This document shows, one piece after another, positions 1 to 12,000 of a DNA stretch of 64,000 nt; positions within the stretch are counted from its first letter, which is position 1; each line of letters begins with the position of its first letter. The notes under the pieces are model-generated. The model ran no database searches and had not been told where the DNA came from. It saw only the letters and a list, made by a program, of their open reading frames with translations. The stretch comes from Thinopyrum elongatum (taxonomy: Eukaryota; Streptophyta; Magnoliopsida; Poales; Poaceae). Where the stretch lies: NCBI GenBank assembly GCA_011799875.1, contig CM022299.1, positions 209,690,070 through 209,754,069 of the forward strand. Direction: 5' to 3'. A program made the position numbers and the translations under genes.

Positions 1-131
1 TCGTGAGGCTTGGCCCCTCGCGAGGTTCTTGTCTTGGCGGTCTTGTAGATGGGCCATACCGGGCCGTCGATGGAGCCACACCGTGGGCCGCAGGCAGGCA
101 AGTCTGGGTACCCTGGTTCCCAGAACGCCAA
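1..131. other. GC-rich flank left of element A, origin unknown
   Basis: This GC-rich stretch does not match the corresponding part of element A's other LTR, which would be expected to continue here. Similarity to that LTR begins near 132 (actattactcc, matched near 5453). It is probably part of another repeat, but nothing in it could be identified. The 64-codon frame inside it has no recognisable domain. Confidence 0.4.
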
Positions 132-1192
132 CACTATTACTCCACTTCCACTTCGAGAGCGCTTCTATGCTTGCCTCTCTAGGTATTAAGTTGATAACAA
201 ACAGAGTAATGCATGAAGTATGATAACACATAATGTAGACAGAATAAAAATCAAACAATATGATTGAACTTCGTCATTTTCCCCTTAGTAGCAACAATAC
301 AAATACGTGCCTCACTACCCCTTCTGTCACGAGGTGAGGACACCGCAAGATTGAATGTACTATTATGCACCACTTCCACTGAAGATCTACTCATCAACTT
401 GGCCAAAGAAAACTCATAGATCAAAAAGCATTACATAGCTATATATAACAATCACACATAATAAAGATCAGAAAAGACTCAATTACTTTCAATAAATAAT
501 CTGATCATAAACCCACAATTCATTGGATCCCAACAAACACACCGCAAAAGAAGATTACATCGAATAGAACTTCGAGGAGAACATTGTATTCAAGAACAGA
601 GAGAGAGAGAGACACATCTAGCTAATCCCTATGGACCCATAGGTTTGTGGTGAACTACTCACACATCATTGGAGGTGTAGCAAGGTTGATGTAGAAGCCC
701 TCCGTGATCGATTCCCCTCCGGCAGAGTACCGACGAAGGCCTCCAGATGGGATCGCGGAAGAACAAAAGCTTGCAGCGGCGGAATAATTGTTTCGGGTCT
801 CGCTCTGGTGGTTTGGGATTTTAGGGAATTTGTAGAAGTGGAATTAGGGAAAATGGGGTTACGATGGGCCCACAATGTCAGGTGGCGCGCCCCACCTGGG
901 GGCGCGTCGTGTGAGCTTGTGGCCCAGTCGTACATCTTTTGGCCTCCTCCTGATGCTTCCAGGGTCCCTTCTGGTCCAGAAAAAATCACCGTAAAGTTTC
1001 ATCGCATTTGGACTTCGTTTGGCACTGTTTTTTTGCGAAACAATAAAATAGGCAAAAACAATAACTGGCACTGGGCACTAAGTTAATAGGTTAGTTCCCA
1101 AAAATGATATAAAATTGCATATAAATCATACAACATTGATAATATAATAGCATGAAATAATCAAAAATTATAGACATGTTGGAGACGTATCA
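132..1192 (-). repeat. 3' LTR of element A (truncated)
   Basis: It is homologous to 5453-6507, including the GA-rich tract near 600, the segment beginning tccagaaaaaatcaccgtaa, and the terminal gttggagacgtatca at 1178-1192. The left edge at about 132 is an abrupt loss of similarity rather than a TG/CA terminus. Confidence 0.85.
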
Positions 1193-2939
1193 GCATCCAC
1201 AAGCTTAATTCCTGCTCGTCCTCGAGTAGGTAAATGATAAAACAGAATTTTTTATGTTGAATGCTACCTAGCATGTCTATCATGTAATCTTTTATGGTAT
1301 GAATATTGAGAAATGATGAAGTAATTGATATCAACATAATAATATCCATGAATACTAGAACATAATCATTACTCTTCAAAATAAATGATGTTTAACGAAT
1401 GTTATCCCTACTCACTGAATTATGTATGCAAGGCATGACTCCGCCGTCATCACATAAATATAAATCATGAGCACCCTAGTGTCAAACCAGGCAATTGTAT
1501 AATACTTTTTCTTCCTTCAGCATTTTCAACTTCACTCAATATATGAGCGTGGGGCATGGACTTAGCACTATGGGTGGAATAGAATAGATTGACAGAGATA
1601 TAAGGGAAGACAAAAGGTGAAGAAAGTCTCGCATCAACTTGGCGGATCAATAGGCAATGGAGGGGGTTTCAGTCGATATCGATGCGAGGAGTAGAGATTG
1701 CCATGCAAAGGATGCACTAGAGCTATAAGTGTATGAAAGCTCACTACTGAAACTAAGTGGGTGTGCATCCAACTTGCTTGCTCATGAAGACCTCGGGCAT
1801 TTGAGGAAGCCCATCATCGGAATATACAAGCCAAGTTCTATAACGTAAAATTTCCCACTAGTATATGAAAGTGACAAATCATGGAGACTCTCTATATGAA
1901 GAACCATGGTGCTAATTTGAAGCAAAATTTTGGTAAAAGGATAGTAGCATCGCCCTTCTCTCTTTTTCTCTCTTTTTTAATTATTTTTTTCTTTTTTTAA
2001 GAACAATATCATGAACCTCATCCCCACCTTTTGGAGGACTAATCAGTCTCCATCATTCTTTACCTCACTGGGGCAATGCTCTAATAATGATGATCATCAC
2101 ACTTTTATTTACTTACAACTCGATAAACTGAAACAATATGACTCCATATGAATGCATCTGGCAGTGTACCAAGATATGCAATGATCTAGCATAACATGTA
2201 TTACAATGATGAATAGTGGCGTTGCCACAAATATCATGTCAGCTCTATATGACCATGCAAAGCAATATGATGATGAACACACATGCCAAGTGGATAGTAA
2301 CCATGGAAGTTGCATGGCAATATATCTCGGAATGGCTATGAAAATGCCATGATAGGTAGGTATGGTGGCTGTTTTGAGGAAGGATACATGAGGCTTATGT
2401 GTATCATATCATGGGATTTGGATGCACCGGCGAAGTTTGCACCGACTCTCGAGGTGAGAAAGGGCAATGCATGGTATTGGAGAGGCTAGCAATATATGGA
2501 TAGGTGGGAGTGTTGTATTAGTCCAAGAACTCACATTAGTCATAAAGAACTCATATACTTATAGTGAAAGTTTTATTATCCCTCGAAGCAAAGTACTACT
2601 CACAAGCCCCTAGGGAGGAGGTTGGTAGGATTTAACCATCGCGCGCCCCCGATTCAAACAACACAAAGGATTTCAATCAGAAATAAAAATGCTCGAACAT
2701 CCCCACCATGCCATGACCGACATTTAAATGAGTAATACATAACAAGCTTTAATATCGATATCTTTACTAACTAATGATTATGAACCAATACCCTTTCATA
2801 TTATTACATTAATATAATTAAATCACATGTTTCATATTCAGTGATCTACATGAAACTTTTTATTATATCCCTCTTGTATACCTATCATTTTTAGACTAGT
2901 ATCATAACTAATGCACATTACCACTTCCTATTTAAGAGA

Positions 2940-3090
2940 CTCTCAAAAAGATTTAAGTGAAGCATGAGAGTGCAAATGATTTCTATACAATATAACCACC
3001 ACCGTGCTCTATAGATATAAGTGAAGCACATGAGCAACTGCATAGCTCAAAAGATATAAGTGAAGCTCATAGAGTATTCTAACAAATCAT
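2940..3090 (-). repeat. Degenerate array of an AAGTGAAGC motif in the 3' module of A
   Basis: The phrase ataagtgaagc recurs several times here, separated by 30-50 bases, in otherwise AT-rich non-coding sequence. The same array is found in B, D and F at the same relative position, so it belongs to the element's 3' internal module. Confidence 0.7.
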
Positions 3091-3259
3091 GATGAATGTG
3101 TGTCTCTCTCAAAAGGTGTGTCCAGCAAACAATAATTTTGGCAAACTAACAAGCAAACAAAATAAAACTATGTTACAAGACGCTCCAAGTAAAACTCATA
3201 TCATATGATGAATAAAAATATAGCTCCAAGTAACATACCGATGAATTGTAGACGAAAGA

Positions 3260-3283
3260 GGGGATGCCATCCGGGGCATCCCC
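3260..3283. repeat. Hairpin with PPT-like arm, element A
   Basis: Arms ggggatgcc and ggcatcccc flank a six-base loop, followed by aagctta. The arm plus aagctt matches the sequence next to the 3' LTR (polypurine-tract position), where catccacaagctt occurs at 1194-1206 in A and catccccaagctt in the relatives. The hairpin is present in all four related elements. Confidence 0.7.
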
Positions 3284-4048
3284 AAGCTTAGACGCTTGGG
3301 TCTTCCTTGAATATTACCTAGGGGTGCCTTGGTCACCCCAAATCTTAGGGTCTTGCCACTCCTTATTCCTTCATTCATCGTGATCTCACGCAAAACTTGA
3401 AAACTTCAGCACACAAAACTCAACAGAAACTTCATGAGATCCTTAGTATAATCGGAAAACCATAAACTTAGGTACTATTGTAAATTGATTCATAATTATT
3501 CTTGCATAATAGCTACTGTATTCTAACTTCTCCATGACTTATACCCCCGATATAATCCATAGCATCATTAAAATAAGCACACTATGCAATAAAAAACAGA
3601 ATCTGTCTAAAACAGAACAGTCTGTAATGATCTGAACTAAAACCATACTTCTGTAACTCCAAAAAATCTGAAAAATGAGGACAACGTAGATAATTTGTAT
3701 CTTAATACTGTGTAGAAATTTCGGTCGAGGTCATGTTCGAGTAAAAAGCATAAATTCCCGCACTGGGCGCAAAAGTTTCTGTTTTTTGCACAAAATCCAT
3801 TCAACTATCATCCAAATCATCCCAAAGGCTTTACTTGGCACAAATACTGATTAAAGGATAAAAACACAATAATTATAGTACAAATAATCATGTCATCACA
3901 CCAAAACAAAAACTATTGGGTTGTCTCCCAACAAGCTCTTTCTTTATAGCCATTAAGATAGGCTTGACATTTCAATGATGCTCACATAAATGATAGGAAT
4001 TAAAGCACAAAGAGAGCATCGCATAGCATGTAACAAACACATTTAAGT

Positions 4049-4803
4049 CTAAACCCTCTTTCTCTGCATAGGCATTTTATAAGAAAATAAATTATCAAGA
4101 CAAGCAATATCTAGCATATGCAAATAGGAAGAATAAAGCATTAACAATTTGAATATCAAGAGAGGAAACTGAGTAACATGAAATTTTCTACTCCCTCCGT
4201 CCCAAAATAAGTGTCTCAACTTTGTACTAACTTTAGTACAAAGTTGTACTAAGCTTAAGACACTTATTTTGGGACGGAGGGAGTACAACCGTATTTTCCT
4301 TTCTCATAATAATTACATGTAGGATCATAATCAAATTCAACAATATAACTATCATGTAAAATATTCTCTTCATGATCCGCATGCACAAAAGTTTTGTAAT
4401 CTTCCAAGATAGTGGGATTAACATCAACTAAAGGCATGACCTCTCCAAACCCACTTTTATCAAAAAAAATCATAAGATTGAACACTCTCTGAATATGTGG
4501 GATTCTTTTTCCTAAAGTTGACACTTTTCCAAACCCACTTTCAACAGTCTTAGAAATTTTATTATCAATAGTAGATTCATTATGAGGCTTCAAATAATCG
4601 AAGGAAGCATCAAAATTATCTCCCCAATCATGATCATTAGCACAATTGATATTCATAGCATTTATAGTAATGCAATTGCAATCATGCTTTTCATTCAATA
4701 GATGTATCCCAATAGCATTTTCTTTTATCACTTCTTCATTATTAGCTATTGGTTTACTATATGCAGTAAATTTGAAAAAATTAGCAAGCGGATGAGGATC
4801 CAT
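4049..4803 (-). pseudogene. Gag-region-like ORF of element A, split by a MITE
   Basis: The N-terminal part (4803-4264, 179 codons, starting MDPHPLANFF) matches the intact 279-codon ORF of element B. After the shared KGKYGC the frame runs into a 93-bp Stowaway MITE. Matching codons (FHVTQFPL versus FHVTKFPL in B) resume beyond it toward 4049. A stretch containing DKSGFGEV resembles DKSGIGEV in the gag-protease linker of element F, so the ORF probably derives from that region. No enzymatic motif is visible and its function is unknown. Confidence 0.7.
4191..4283. mobile_element. Stowaway MITE inside element A
   Basis: It is a 93-bp near-palindrome with terminal inverted repeats ctccctccgtccc/gggacggagggag. 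TA dinucleotides at 4189-4190 and 4284-4285 are the expected Tc1/mariner-type target duplication. It has no coding capacity and would need a transposase in trans. It interrupts the ORF of element A. Confidence 0.95.
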
Positions 4804-4930
4804 ATATCTTTATTTTTGTTTTTATTTTCTATTTTGGTGTGTCAGTGATAAGGATAGCATAGCTAGGCAAGAAATAAAGCAAGCAAATGAGGTATGTGTA
4901 TGTAGGTACCTTTGGTTGTTTGATGAAATC

Positions 4931-4948
4931 CCCCCGGCAACGGTGCCA
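4931..4948 (-). other. Primer-binding site of element A (tRNA-Asp type)
   Basis: The minus strand reads TGGCACCGTTGCCGGGGG. This fits the 3' end of plant tRNA-Asp apart from two bases, one internal and one at the end. It lies just inside the 5' LTR, where minus-strand DNA synthesis starts. tRNA-Asp priming is typical of the Athila lineage. Confidence 0.8.
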
Positions 4949-4959
4949 GAAATTCTTAC

Positions 4960-6507
4960 TGCTACTTGTGAGTTGTGTTGGGATTTTCCCCGAAGAGCAA
5001 GGGTGAAGCAATATAGTAGCAGATAGTATTTCCCTCGATGGAGAACCAAGGTTTATCGAACCAATAGGAGATTCATGCAAACAACCCTTGACAGTACCTA
5101 CACAAACAAGAGCAAATACTTGCACCCAACACGGGCAAGAGGGTTGTCAATCCCCTTGTACTCGTTTATTGCAAGGATTAAATCTGATAGTAGTAGATAT
5201 ATAAATTGCAAAGTAAAATAAAAGTAAGTAAATTGCAGCAAGGTATTTTAGGGTTTTAGTAAATATGTTGAATAGACCCGAGGGCCATAGTTTTCATTAG
5301 AGGCATCTCTCTCAAGAACATAGCATATGGTGGGTAGACAAATTACTGTTGGGCAATTGATAGAAAAGTGCGTAGTTATGACTTATTCATGGCATGATTA
5401 GTACAAAGACATTATGTCCATGACAAGTAGACTGACTACTGCTTGCATCTACTACTATTACTCCACTTCCACTTCGAGAGCGCTTCTATGCTTGCCTCTC
5501 TAGGTATTAAGTTCATAACAAACAGAATAATGCATGAGTATGATGATAATATAGTCAGAATAAAATCAAGCAATATGATTGAACCGCGTCGTTTTCCCCT
5601 TAGTAGCAACAATACAAATATGTGCCTCACGATCCCTTCTGTCACGAGGTGAGGACACCGCAATATTGAACCTATTACTATGCACCACTTCCACTGAAGA
5701 TCTACTCATCAACTTGGCCAAAGAAAACTCATAGATCAAAAAGCATTACATAGCTATAACAATCTCACATAATAAAGTTCAGAAAAGACTCAATTACTTT
5801 CAATGAATAATCTGATCATAAACTCACAATTCATCGGATCCCAACAAACACACCACATAAGAAGATTACATCGAATAGAACTCTAAGGAGAACATTGTAT
5901 TGAAGACCAGAGAGAGAGAGAGAGATGTAGCTATCACTATGGACACGTAGGTCTGTGGTGAACTGATCACATATGATCGGAGGTGCAGCAATGTTGATGT
6001 AGAAACCCTCCGTGATCGATTCCCCCTCCGGCAGAGGTACCGGCGAAGGCCTCTAGATGGGATCGCGGAAGAACAGAGGTTTGCGGTGGCAGAATAATTG
6101 TTTCGGGTCTCGCTCTGGTGGTTTTGGGATTTTAGGGAATTTATAGAAGTGGAATTAGGGCAAACGGAGTTACGAGAGGCCCGCAAGCTTAGGTGACGCC
6201 CCCCTGGGTGCGTGCCGTGTGAGCTTGTGGCCTAGTTGTACATCTTCTAGCCTCCTCCCAATGCTTCCAGGGTCCCTTCTGGTCCAGAAAAATCACCGTA
6301 AAGTTTCATCGCGTTTGGACTTCATTTGATACTGTTTTTCTGTGAAACAATAAAATAGGAAAAAAAACAGGAACTGGCACTGGGCACTGGGCACTAGGTT
6401 AATAGGTTAGTTCCAAAAATGATATAAAATTGCATATAAAGCATACAAGATTGATAATATAAAAGCATGAGACAATCAAAAAATATAGATACGTTGGGGA
6501 TGTATCA
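4960..6507 (-). repeat. 5' LTR of element A
   Basis: This is a 1548-bp LTR with TG...CA ends on the minus strand (start at 6507, end at 4960). A TATA-like TATAAATT on the minus strand at 6138-6145 marks the likely promoter. The right flank is an old Copia fragment. Confidence 0.85.
6138..6145 (-). promoter_or_regulatory. Putative TATA box of the element A LTR
   Basis: The minus strand reads TATAAATT, about 370 bases from the LTR start. The equivalent site in relatives B and D reads TATAAATA. It would drive the element's own transcript. Confidence 0.45.
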
Positions 6508-7310
6508 ACTATGTTCACAAATCGAACTTCTTTGTACATATTCATTTGAGTATTCTAACCCCCATGTGAATCTATTTGCTAGGGCTTCAAAGCCAAAAAT
6601 GTCATATGGTGCACTTAGACTCGTTGCTTCTAAGCCACCCTTACAGATGTGGGTGGTTAAGAACAAATCTTTTCATGCAGGGTCAGGTTTCTAGGCGAAA
6701 TGCATTGGAATCTGAAGACAATGCTGAAGACCTGAAACATCTTGTCGGGCGCAAGATAAAATGTCCAAATAGTCTTACCATTTATTTCGTCCCTGGATTT
6801 CTTGATGCTCACGCTGTCATATCCTCCAAGAAACCTACTTTACTTGAAAGTGTTTCTCGTATTATGTTTGTCACTCACAATTGTCTTGGTGAAACATATC
6901 CCACTAACGGTACTCTAGGATACACTTCCTAAAGTCACTGAGTGGATCCTGAACAGTGGTTGCACTAACCATATGACTAGTGATCGAAGCTTACTTATGT
7001 ACTCAACTCTACGTCCTCCTACATAAAATCACATCACATTTGCTGATAAAGGGAAAAGTAAGGTATTGGGTCTAGGTAGGGTTGCAGCTCAAAGGATTCA
7101 CACATGGATAAAGTGATGCTTGTCGAATCCCTTGGATTCAACCTAATATCAGTCTCAATACTTTATGATCTTGATATGATTGTCATCTTTGACAAATTTT
7201 GTTGCTTTGTCCTAATGATCTCTGACAAATCCAAAGTCTTCGAAGGTTTTTTAAGAGGTGTCCCATGTGTTCGGTTTGAAGTATTGTGCTTATTGCCGTG
7301 TGAATGATGT
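6508..7310 (+). pseudogene. Old Copia fragment: protease and pre-integrase region
   Basis: Reading frames on the plus strand retain a Copia protease-like stretch near 6943 (WILNSGCTNHMTSD), in which the usual catalytic Asp of the DSG motif is Asn. After it come KSKVLGLG and VMLVESLGFNL, typical of the protease/pre-integrase junction and comparable to residues 236-264 of the Copia ORF at 61774. An in-frame stop (near 7026) and frame changes break it. No LTRs could be assigned. Element A abuts its left end. Confidence 0.75.
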
Positions 7311-7544
7311 TTAGCATCACAATGTTTCGCTAAAGCTCCTAGGATTACACGATTGCCGAACTCCGTTTGACATTGTGCATCAACGATTTATTTTTCCTTT
7401 CTTTTTCTTTTCAAAAATATTGGTGTCTGATCCGTCTGTGAAGCAGATTTATACAAAATATACATGTTGACCCATCCTTTTTCTCTTCTTTCTGCTTGAC
7501 CTTGGAAAGTAACGCATTCACAGTCAGTCTAGGGCCTCCTTTGG
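7311..7544. other. Unassigned AT-rich DNA
   Basis: No gene, repeat boundary or domain was recognised between the Copia remnant and the foldback element. Confidence 0.5.
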
Positions 7545-7922
7545 CGAATATCCATTTCGGCTCCTGAGCTCATCTGATCTTGGTAAACAGTAAAATTGAA
7601 ATAAATACTAAAAAATTTAAAAAAATACGTTTTTTTTCGTGGAAGATATTTAGTGTGTGAGCTCCGCTCAAAATTTCAGTGCATTTGGACATCTGAGCAG
7701 CTCTCGGCCAGAAAAAATCGCTCCCAAACAGTAAAAAAAATCACATACCCCAATTTTTTTTTCTGAGGGCAGCTCGGACGCCCAAATGAGCTGAAATTTA
7801 GCACGAACCTCACGCACTAACACATCTTCCATGTAAAAAAATGAATTTTTTTAAATTTTTCTAGTATTTCTTTTGATTTTACTGTCCATGTGCAGGAGCA
7901 AATGAGCTCGGAAGCCATTTAG
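7545..7922. mobile_element. Foldback / MITE-like inverted repeat element
   Basis: The left arm (about 7547-7715) and the reverse complement of the right arm (about 7765-7922) align over most of their length. They share landmarks such as aaatactaaaaaatttaaaa, tggaagat, gtgtgag and tttcag. There is no coding capacity. The long imperfect inverted repeat suggests a DNA-transposon derivative. Exact ends and target duplication were not resolved. Confidence 0.6.
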
Positions 7923-8553
7923 CCGCTTTCCTCCTCCTGTTCATACAATAGAAAAATTGTAGGAATAGAAAATCATATAAAGTGAGATGATGACACGTAT
8001 CTCAATTGAAAGAGATGTCATTTGATGCCTAAGGTAAGAATTTTTTTCATGGAGTCTACGATAATATTTATTTTACTCCGAATGTAAAGAGGAAAGAGAA
8101 AACTCAATTGCAACCCTCAAAAGGCAAAAATAATAATCATTCCGGCTAGTATTTCCATCTTCAGATGCGATTCAAGTTCCATATGTAACTTGTTCTTGAT
8201 TATCAATACCGAGGCACCAAACACACACAATCCACACTTTCAACATCTACTCACAAAGCACACCTCTACTAGAGTTCCATTTGAGTTAAAAGAAAAAAAA
8301 ACACAAGCGTCCACAAACTTCAAGATTATTCGCGGATAAAGCATCCTAAGCAGCATCTCATTCCCACTCTCTTCTATCAACAGAAGTCAGTATGACAGGT
8401 TAGATACTACCTAGTCAACTCCCATTGTCTTATGAGCAAAGTCATATATCATATATATACCAAGGGGGAGGCACGGCAAGGCCGCCACTAGTAGCCTCCC
8501 CTAGTTAAAGCACCAATCAGCCCACTTCCGCAAAGGACAGGGCGTCGTTATAT
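7923..8553. other. 3' flank and presumed 3' UTR of the exonuclease gene
   Basis: The part just below 8554 would be 3' UTR of the minus-strand gene. No clear polyadenylation signal could be chosen. The rest is AT-rich with no recognisable feature. Confidence 0.4.
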
Positions 8554-9040
8554 TCACGACGCCCATGCAAAGAACGTGCATATGGCCCGCCTCGTGACGG
8601 TCCAGTTGCCGCATCCATAGAAATGCCTTCCCTGCATCGGACCCGGTTTGCGTACAGTGTTCGGCCTGCTCGGCGCTCCGCAGAAGCAGACCTGTCCAGC
8701 GGCCTTGCCGGCATATGGGTGAGCATGGAGATGAGGTCCCAACATCTCCTTTGCCTTATGCTGCTGCAACAGGGTGAGGTCTGGAGAACGGTCAGGGGAT
8801 GGGGATGGCTGGCACGTTATTGCCTGCGGGGCAGGTTGCTGCCACACAAGCGAGTTGGTGATGGAGAACTTGAATCCCCGGTGCATCAACAGCGCAAGGA
8901 GGCGTGCAGTATTGCGAGCGTCGTCAAGCCCACAGTGGGCACGACCCTCCCATGTCAGACCAGCCAACTGAACTGCATCCTTCAAGTTGCACCGAACACC
9001 CCCATAGACTTCCTGGAAAGGGACCTTCAAGTTGATCCAC
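8554..9040 (-). other. Exonuclease gene, exon 4 (last coding exon)
   Basis: The acceptor tgatcag precedes GTGGATC. Codon 263 (Arg) is split between exons 3 and 4. The exon carries the Exo III motif with H298 and D303, a Ser/Pro/Gln linker, and the GRF finger. The stop codon TGA is at 8556-8554. Confidence 0.9.
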
Positions 9041-12000
9041 CTGATCAAATATTGTGAATATTAGAGTCAAGACCAGGATAACTTGTTCTCTCTAAATACA
9101 CAACATAGGGACTTGACCCGCAAAGGCTTAATACACGACTCATTTAATGAGATGGCAAATAAAAATACTAGCATATTACCATTTATAGAAGATTATTTAC
9201 TGATTATCAATTTATCGTCATGCATGAGAAATCATATCCCTGGAAAAATCAGTTGCATATGGACAAAGACCCATTGATCCATTTAATCACTTATTATATA
9301 CTCCCTCCGTCCCGAAATAAGTGTCTTAACCTTACTACAACATTACACTAAAGTTAGTACAAATTTGAGACACTTATTTTGGGATCGAGGGAGTAGCATA
9401 TAAACAGCAAGTGACATAATAAATGAACACTGTGCATATATTTCAACTATTTCAAAATCTTTCGGAATAGCATATATCTTCTTCTATAGGACCAACATGG
9501 AACAATGGATTTTGAAAGGAAATCTAGGGTATTGCATCATTCCGAGCAAGCTTATTGCATTCCAAAGAAGCCCAGACAATTTATAAATTCATGATGGTGA
9601 TAGCAGAACATTTAATATCCAAATGCCAGACAATATTAAATACTGGAAAACAAATAACAGTTTTTTTAAGAGCAAAAAGAACAAGGCGACCTAAAACTCT
9701 TAAGCTGTATTTGATTTACTTCATCGGTTAGATCAAAAGAGAATAAGAGTTACCTGGATTATTATTGATTTGAACAGTCTTAAGTGCACTGCTAAGCACC
9801 TCTAACTTGGTTTAGAATTGGCCTTCTCCATGGTCCATGATAGTGTTTGGTTGGGGCTGGGGGTGAGAATGAGCATCCATGGGAGGATCAACTCCAAGCC
9901 CCCACCAAAGTTTTTTATTGGTCAAATCATACCAACCCGTCCAGGACAGGAGTACAGCTGCATGTTGAACTATAAGATGCTCCGTACGACAAAGAGTGAA
10001 ACATCTCGTCGCTCTACACGAGCGCAGAGCGACACGAGAGGCAAACCCTACCACCACAAAACCATCCCATCCCCCCCTCCCCCCTCCTTTGCCACCGCCG
10101 GGTTAAGTCCGTGTGGCAGCGGCACGGCATCTCCTCTCGCGCGAGAGGGCACCGGCGTGTGGAGGTAGGGGCTCAGTGTGGCCTGGTGTGGTGGCCATGG
10201 CGAGGCAGCGTGCAGGAATCTCGCATCATGGCCACGGGGCGGCGGCTCCATGCAGGTGGGTTGCGGTGTGATGCACGGTCAGTGCTCTACTATGGGGCGG
10301 TGAGCAGAGATTCAACCGGCACTTGATGCTGCGGTGAGCAGCGGCGGAGGCCCTAGGCATGTTAGACCGTGTGGCCGGAGGCGGTACGACCACAGATGGT
10401 GGTCTGCAACAAGCGCCACCCTCCTTGTTGTGCCCTCCTCATCCTGGTGGCGCCTTCTGGTGCAGTGGTCTCAGAGCATGCGGCCTCGGCCCTCTGCCTC
10501 CGGTTGGCGCACCTCCCACCCCGGCATGGGCTTGTTGCAGGTTTGGTGCTTACCGTAGCTACGGGAGGCGATGTTGGTGGCTTCGCTGATGGGAGTGGAG
10601 GATGCCAGGGTAGCAGCCACGAATGTTGCTTCTAAGATCTGTGAAGGTAGAGACCAGGAGAGGGGGGGGGGGGGGGGTTCAGAATGCATCACGGTGGTGG
10701 CTCGAGCCATGCCACGATGTCTTTAGAGTGATTGTTCGGGCTGCTAGGGCGGTTGGAGGTCGCCCTAGGTCTTGGTGCACGGTTGTGGGTTCTGGTTTAT
10801 CGACCAGTGGGCTGCGAGACGGTCAGTTCGTGAGGCGTTGCCATGTGGGTGGTGGATGTCAGGGTGGTGAAGGAGGATCCACAGGGAGTGGAGGTTTGTT
10901 GGAAGTCGGGGTGGCGGCACCAGATTGTTGCAGTTTGTCAGGGTGGAGGTTTGTTGGACGTCGGGGTGGCAGCACCAGATTGTTGCAGTTTGTCAGGGTG
11001 TCGAAGGCTGCACATTGTTCTTGAGGCACGGCGTCCTTCGCTACCTGTGACGGGCAGCACAATCCTGCTCCTCTTTGCGGATTCGTTTCTTTCTCCAATG
11101 GTGGTGGCGCTCGCGGTTTGGTGGTCGGTGCTTGGTGAGGCATCTTCCTGCTACTCCCTGGGTGTGCCATGCCGGATCTGGCCTTGCTTTGTGGAGGGTG
11201 ACGAGGAGTTCTCATCAGTGTGGCAAATGTTTTCCTTCATGGGCTTCAGTTTGGCGTGTTGGTGTATTTGGTGTCGCACATGTTCTCTGCCTCCATCGCA
11301 TTGTCATCCGGTGGGGGCTTCGTGCCCTTTGTATATGGTTTTCACCCGGTTTTCCCTAATTAACCGGGCAGCTCTCTTCTTCTATATGAAATGCTGGAAC
11401 ACCCCTATCCCTCTCGAGGTGTTACCCGCGAAAAAAGATACAATGAAATCTACAGAACCAGCCCGTACATCTTTGTTAACAGCATATGATTAGATACAGA
11501 TTGCAATCAACTTCTTAATCAAAGTGTCAGTCAAACTGGCCTATTCCCATAGTACAAAAGCTACTAAACTTAATCCAATCTCATTTAGGGGCCTTCAAGC
11601 ATCCGAAATAACACCACGGTAATTGACAATGAAGAAATAATAATAAATACCACACTAATAAATACCACACCCTCCTAACTTTTCAATGAGTATTTTGACT
11701 GGCAGACAGATAATAAAGATCTAAAGTTGGGAAAATCACCAGGGAATCATGGCATGTGTGATTAGTGATGCATAAATGCTTATGAAAGACGATAATGTAA
11801 TCATATAAATAAGCAATCCAGAGAAGAATAGAAGAGCATTACTATGCATTCACGCCATAGTATTTTCGACATGATTTTTTAAATAGGCCTATTAAAATGA
11901 AATGAGGGAGTACGTCACACTCACACACATGTTAAGTCAAAACAAAACATGGTACCAAAGCTATAGCCATATAGATGTGAGATATATGTTACCTGTTGAA

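Larger units (their letters stand above)
132..6507 (-). mobile_element. Element A: non-autonomous Athila-like Gypsy LTR retrotransposon, 3' LTR truncated
   Basis: On the minus strand the order is 5' LTR (6507-4960), primer site (4948-4931), a short gag-region-like ORF, about 3 kb of non-coding DNA, then the 3' LTR (1192-132). Both LTRs start on the minus strand with TGATAC and near-identical following sequence. The 3' LTR lacks its last roughly 490 bp compared with the 5' copy, so the far end has been lost. No reverse transcriptase, integrase or protease can be read. It shares LTR, primer site and 3' module with B, D and F. Assignment to the Athila lineage rests on the tRNA-Asp primer site and on the gag of relative F. 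A Triticeae family name such as Sabrina is possible but unverified. Confidence 0.85.
9041..11992 (-). other. Intron 3 of the exonuclease gene (2952 bp)
   Basis: It has a GT donor at 11992-11991 and an AG acceptor at 9042-9041. It contains a Stowaway MITE (9301-9393) and a GC-rich block of unknown class (about 9960-11440). The remainder is AT-rich intron sequence. Confidence 0.85.

Noticed and set aside
10663..10679. Run of about 16 G as a regulatory G-quadruplex
   Set aside because: A single homopolymer of uncertain length in an insert; its length may be a sequencing artefact.
10048..11493. Several frames of 67-216 codons in the intron 3 GC-rich block
   Set aside because: They overlap on both strands, show low-complexity composition, and lie inside an intron supported by exact exon joins.
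11905..11915. Single gagggagtac word resembling a Stowaway end
   Set aside because: No matching opposite terminus or TA-flanked partner was found nearby.
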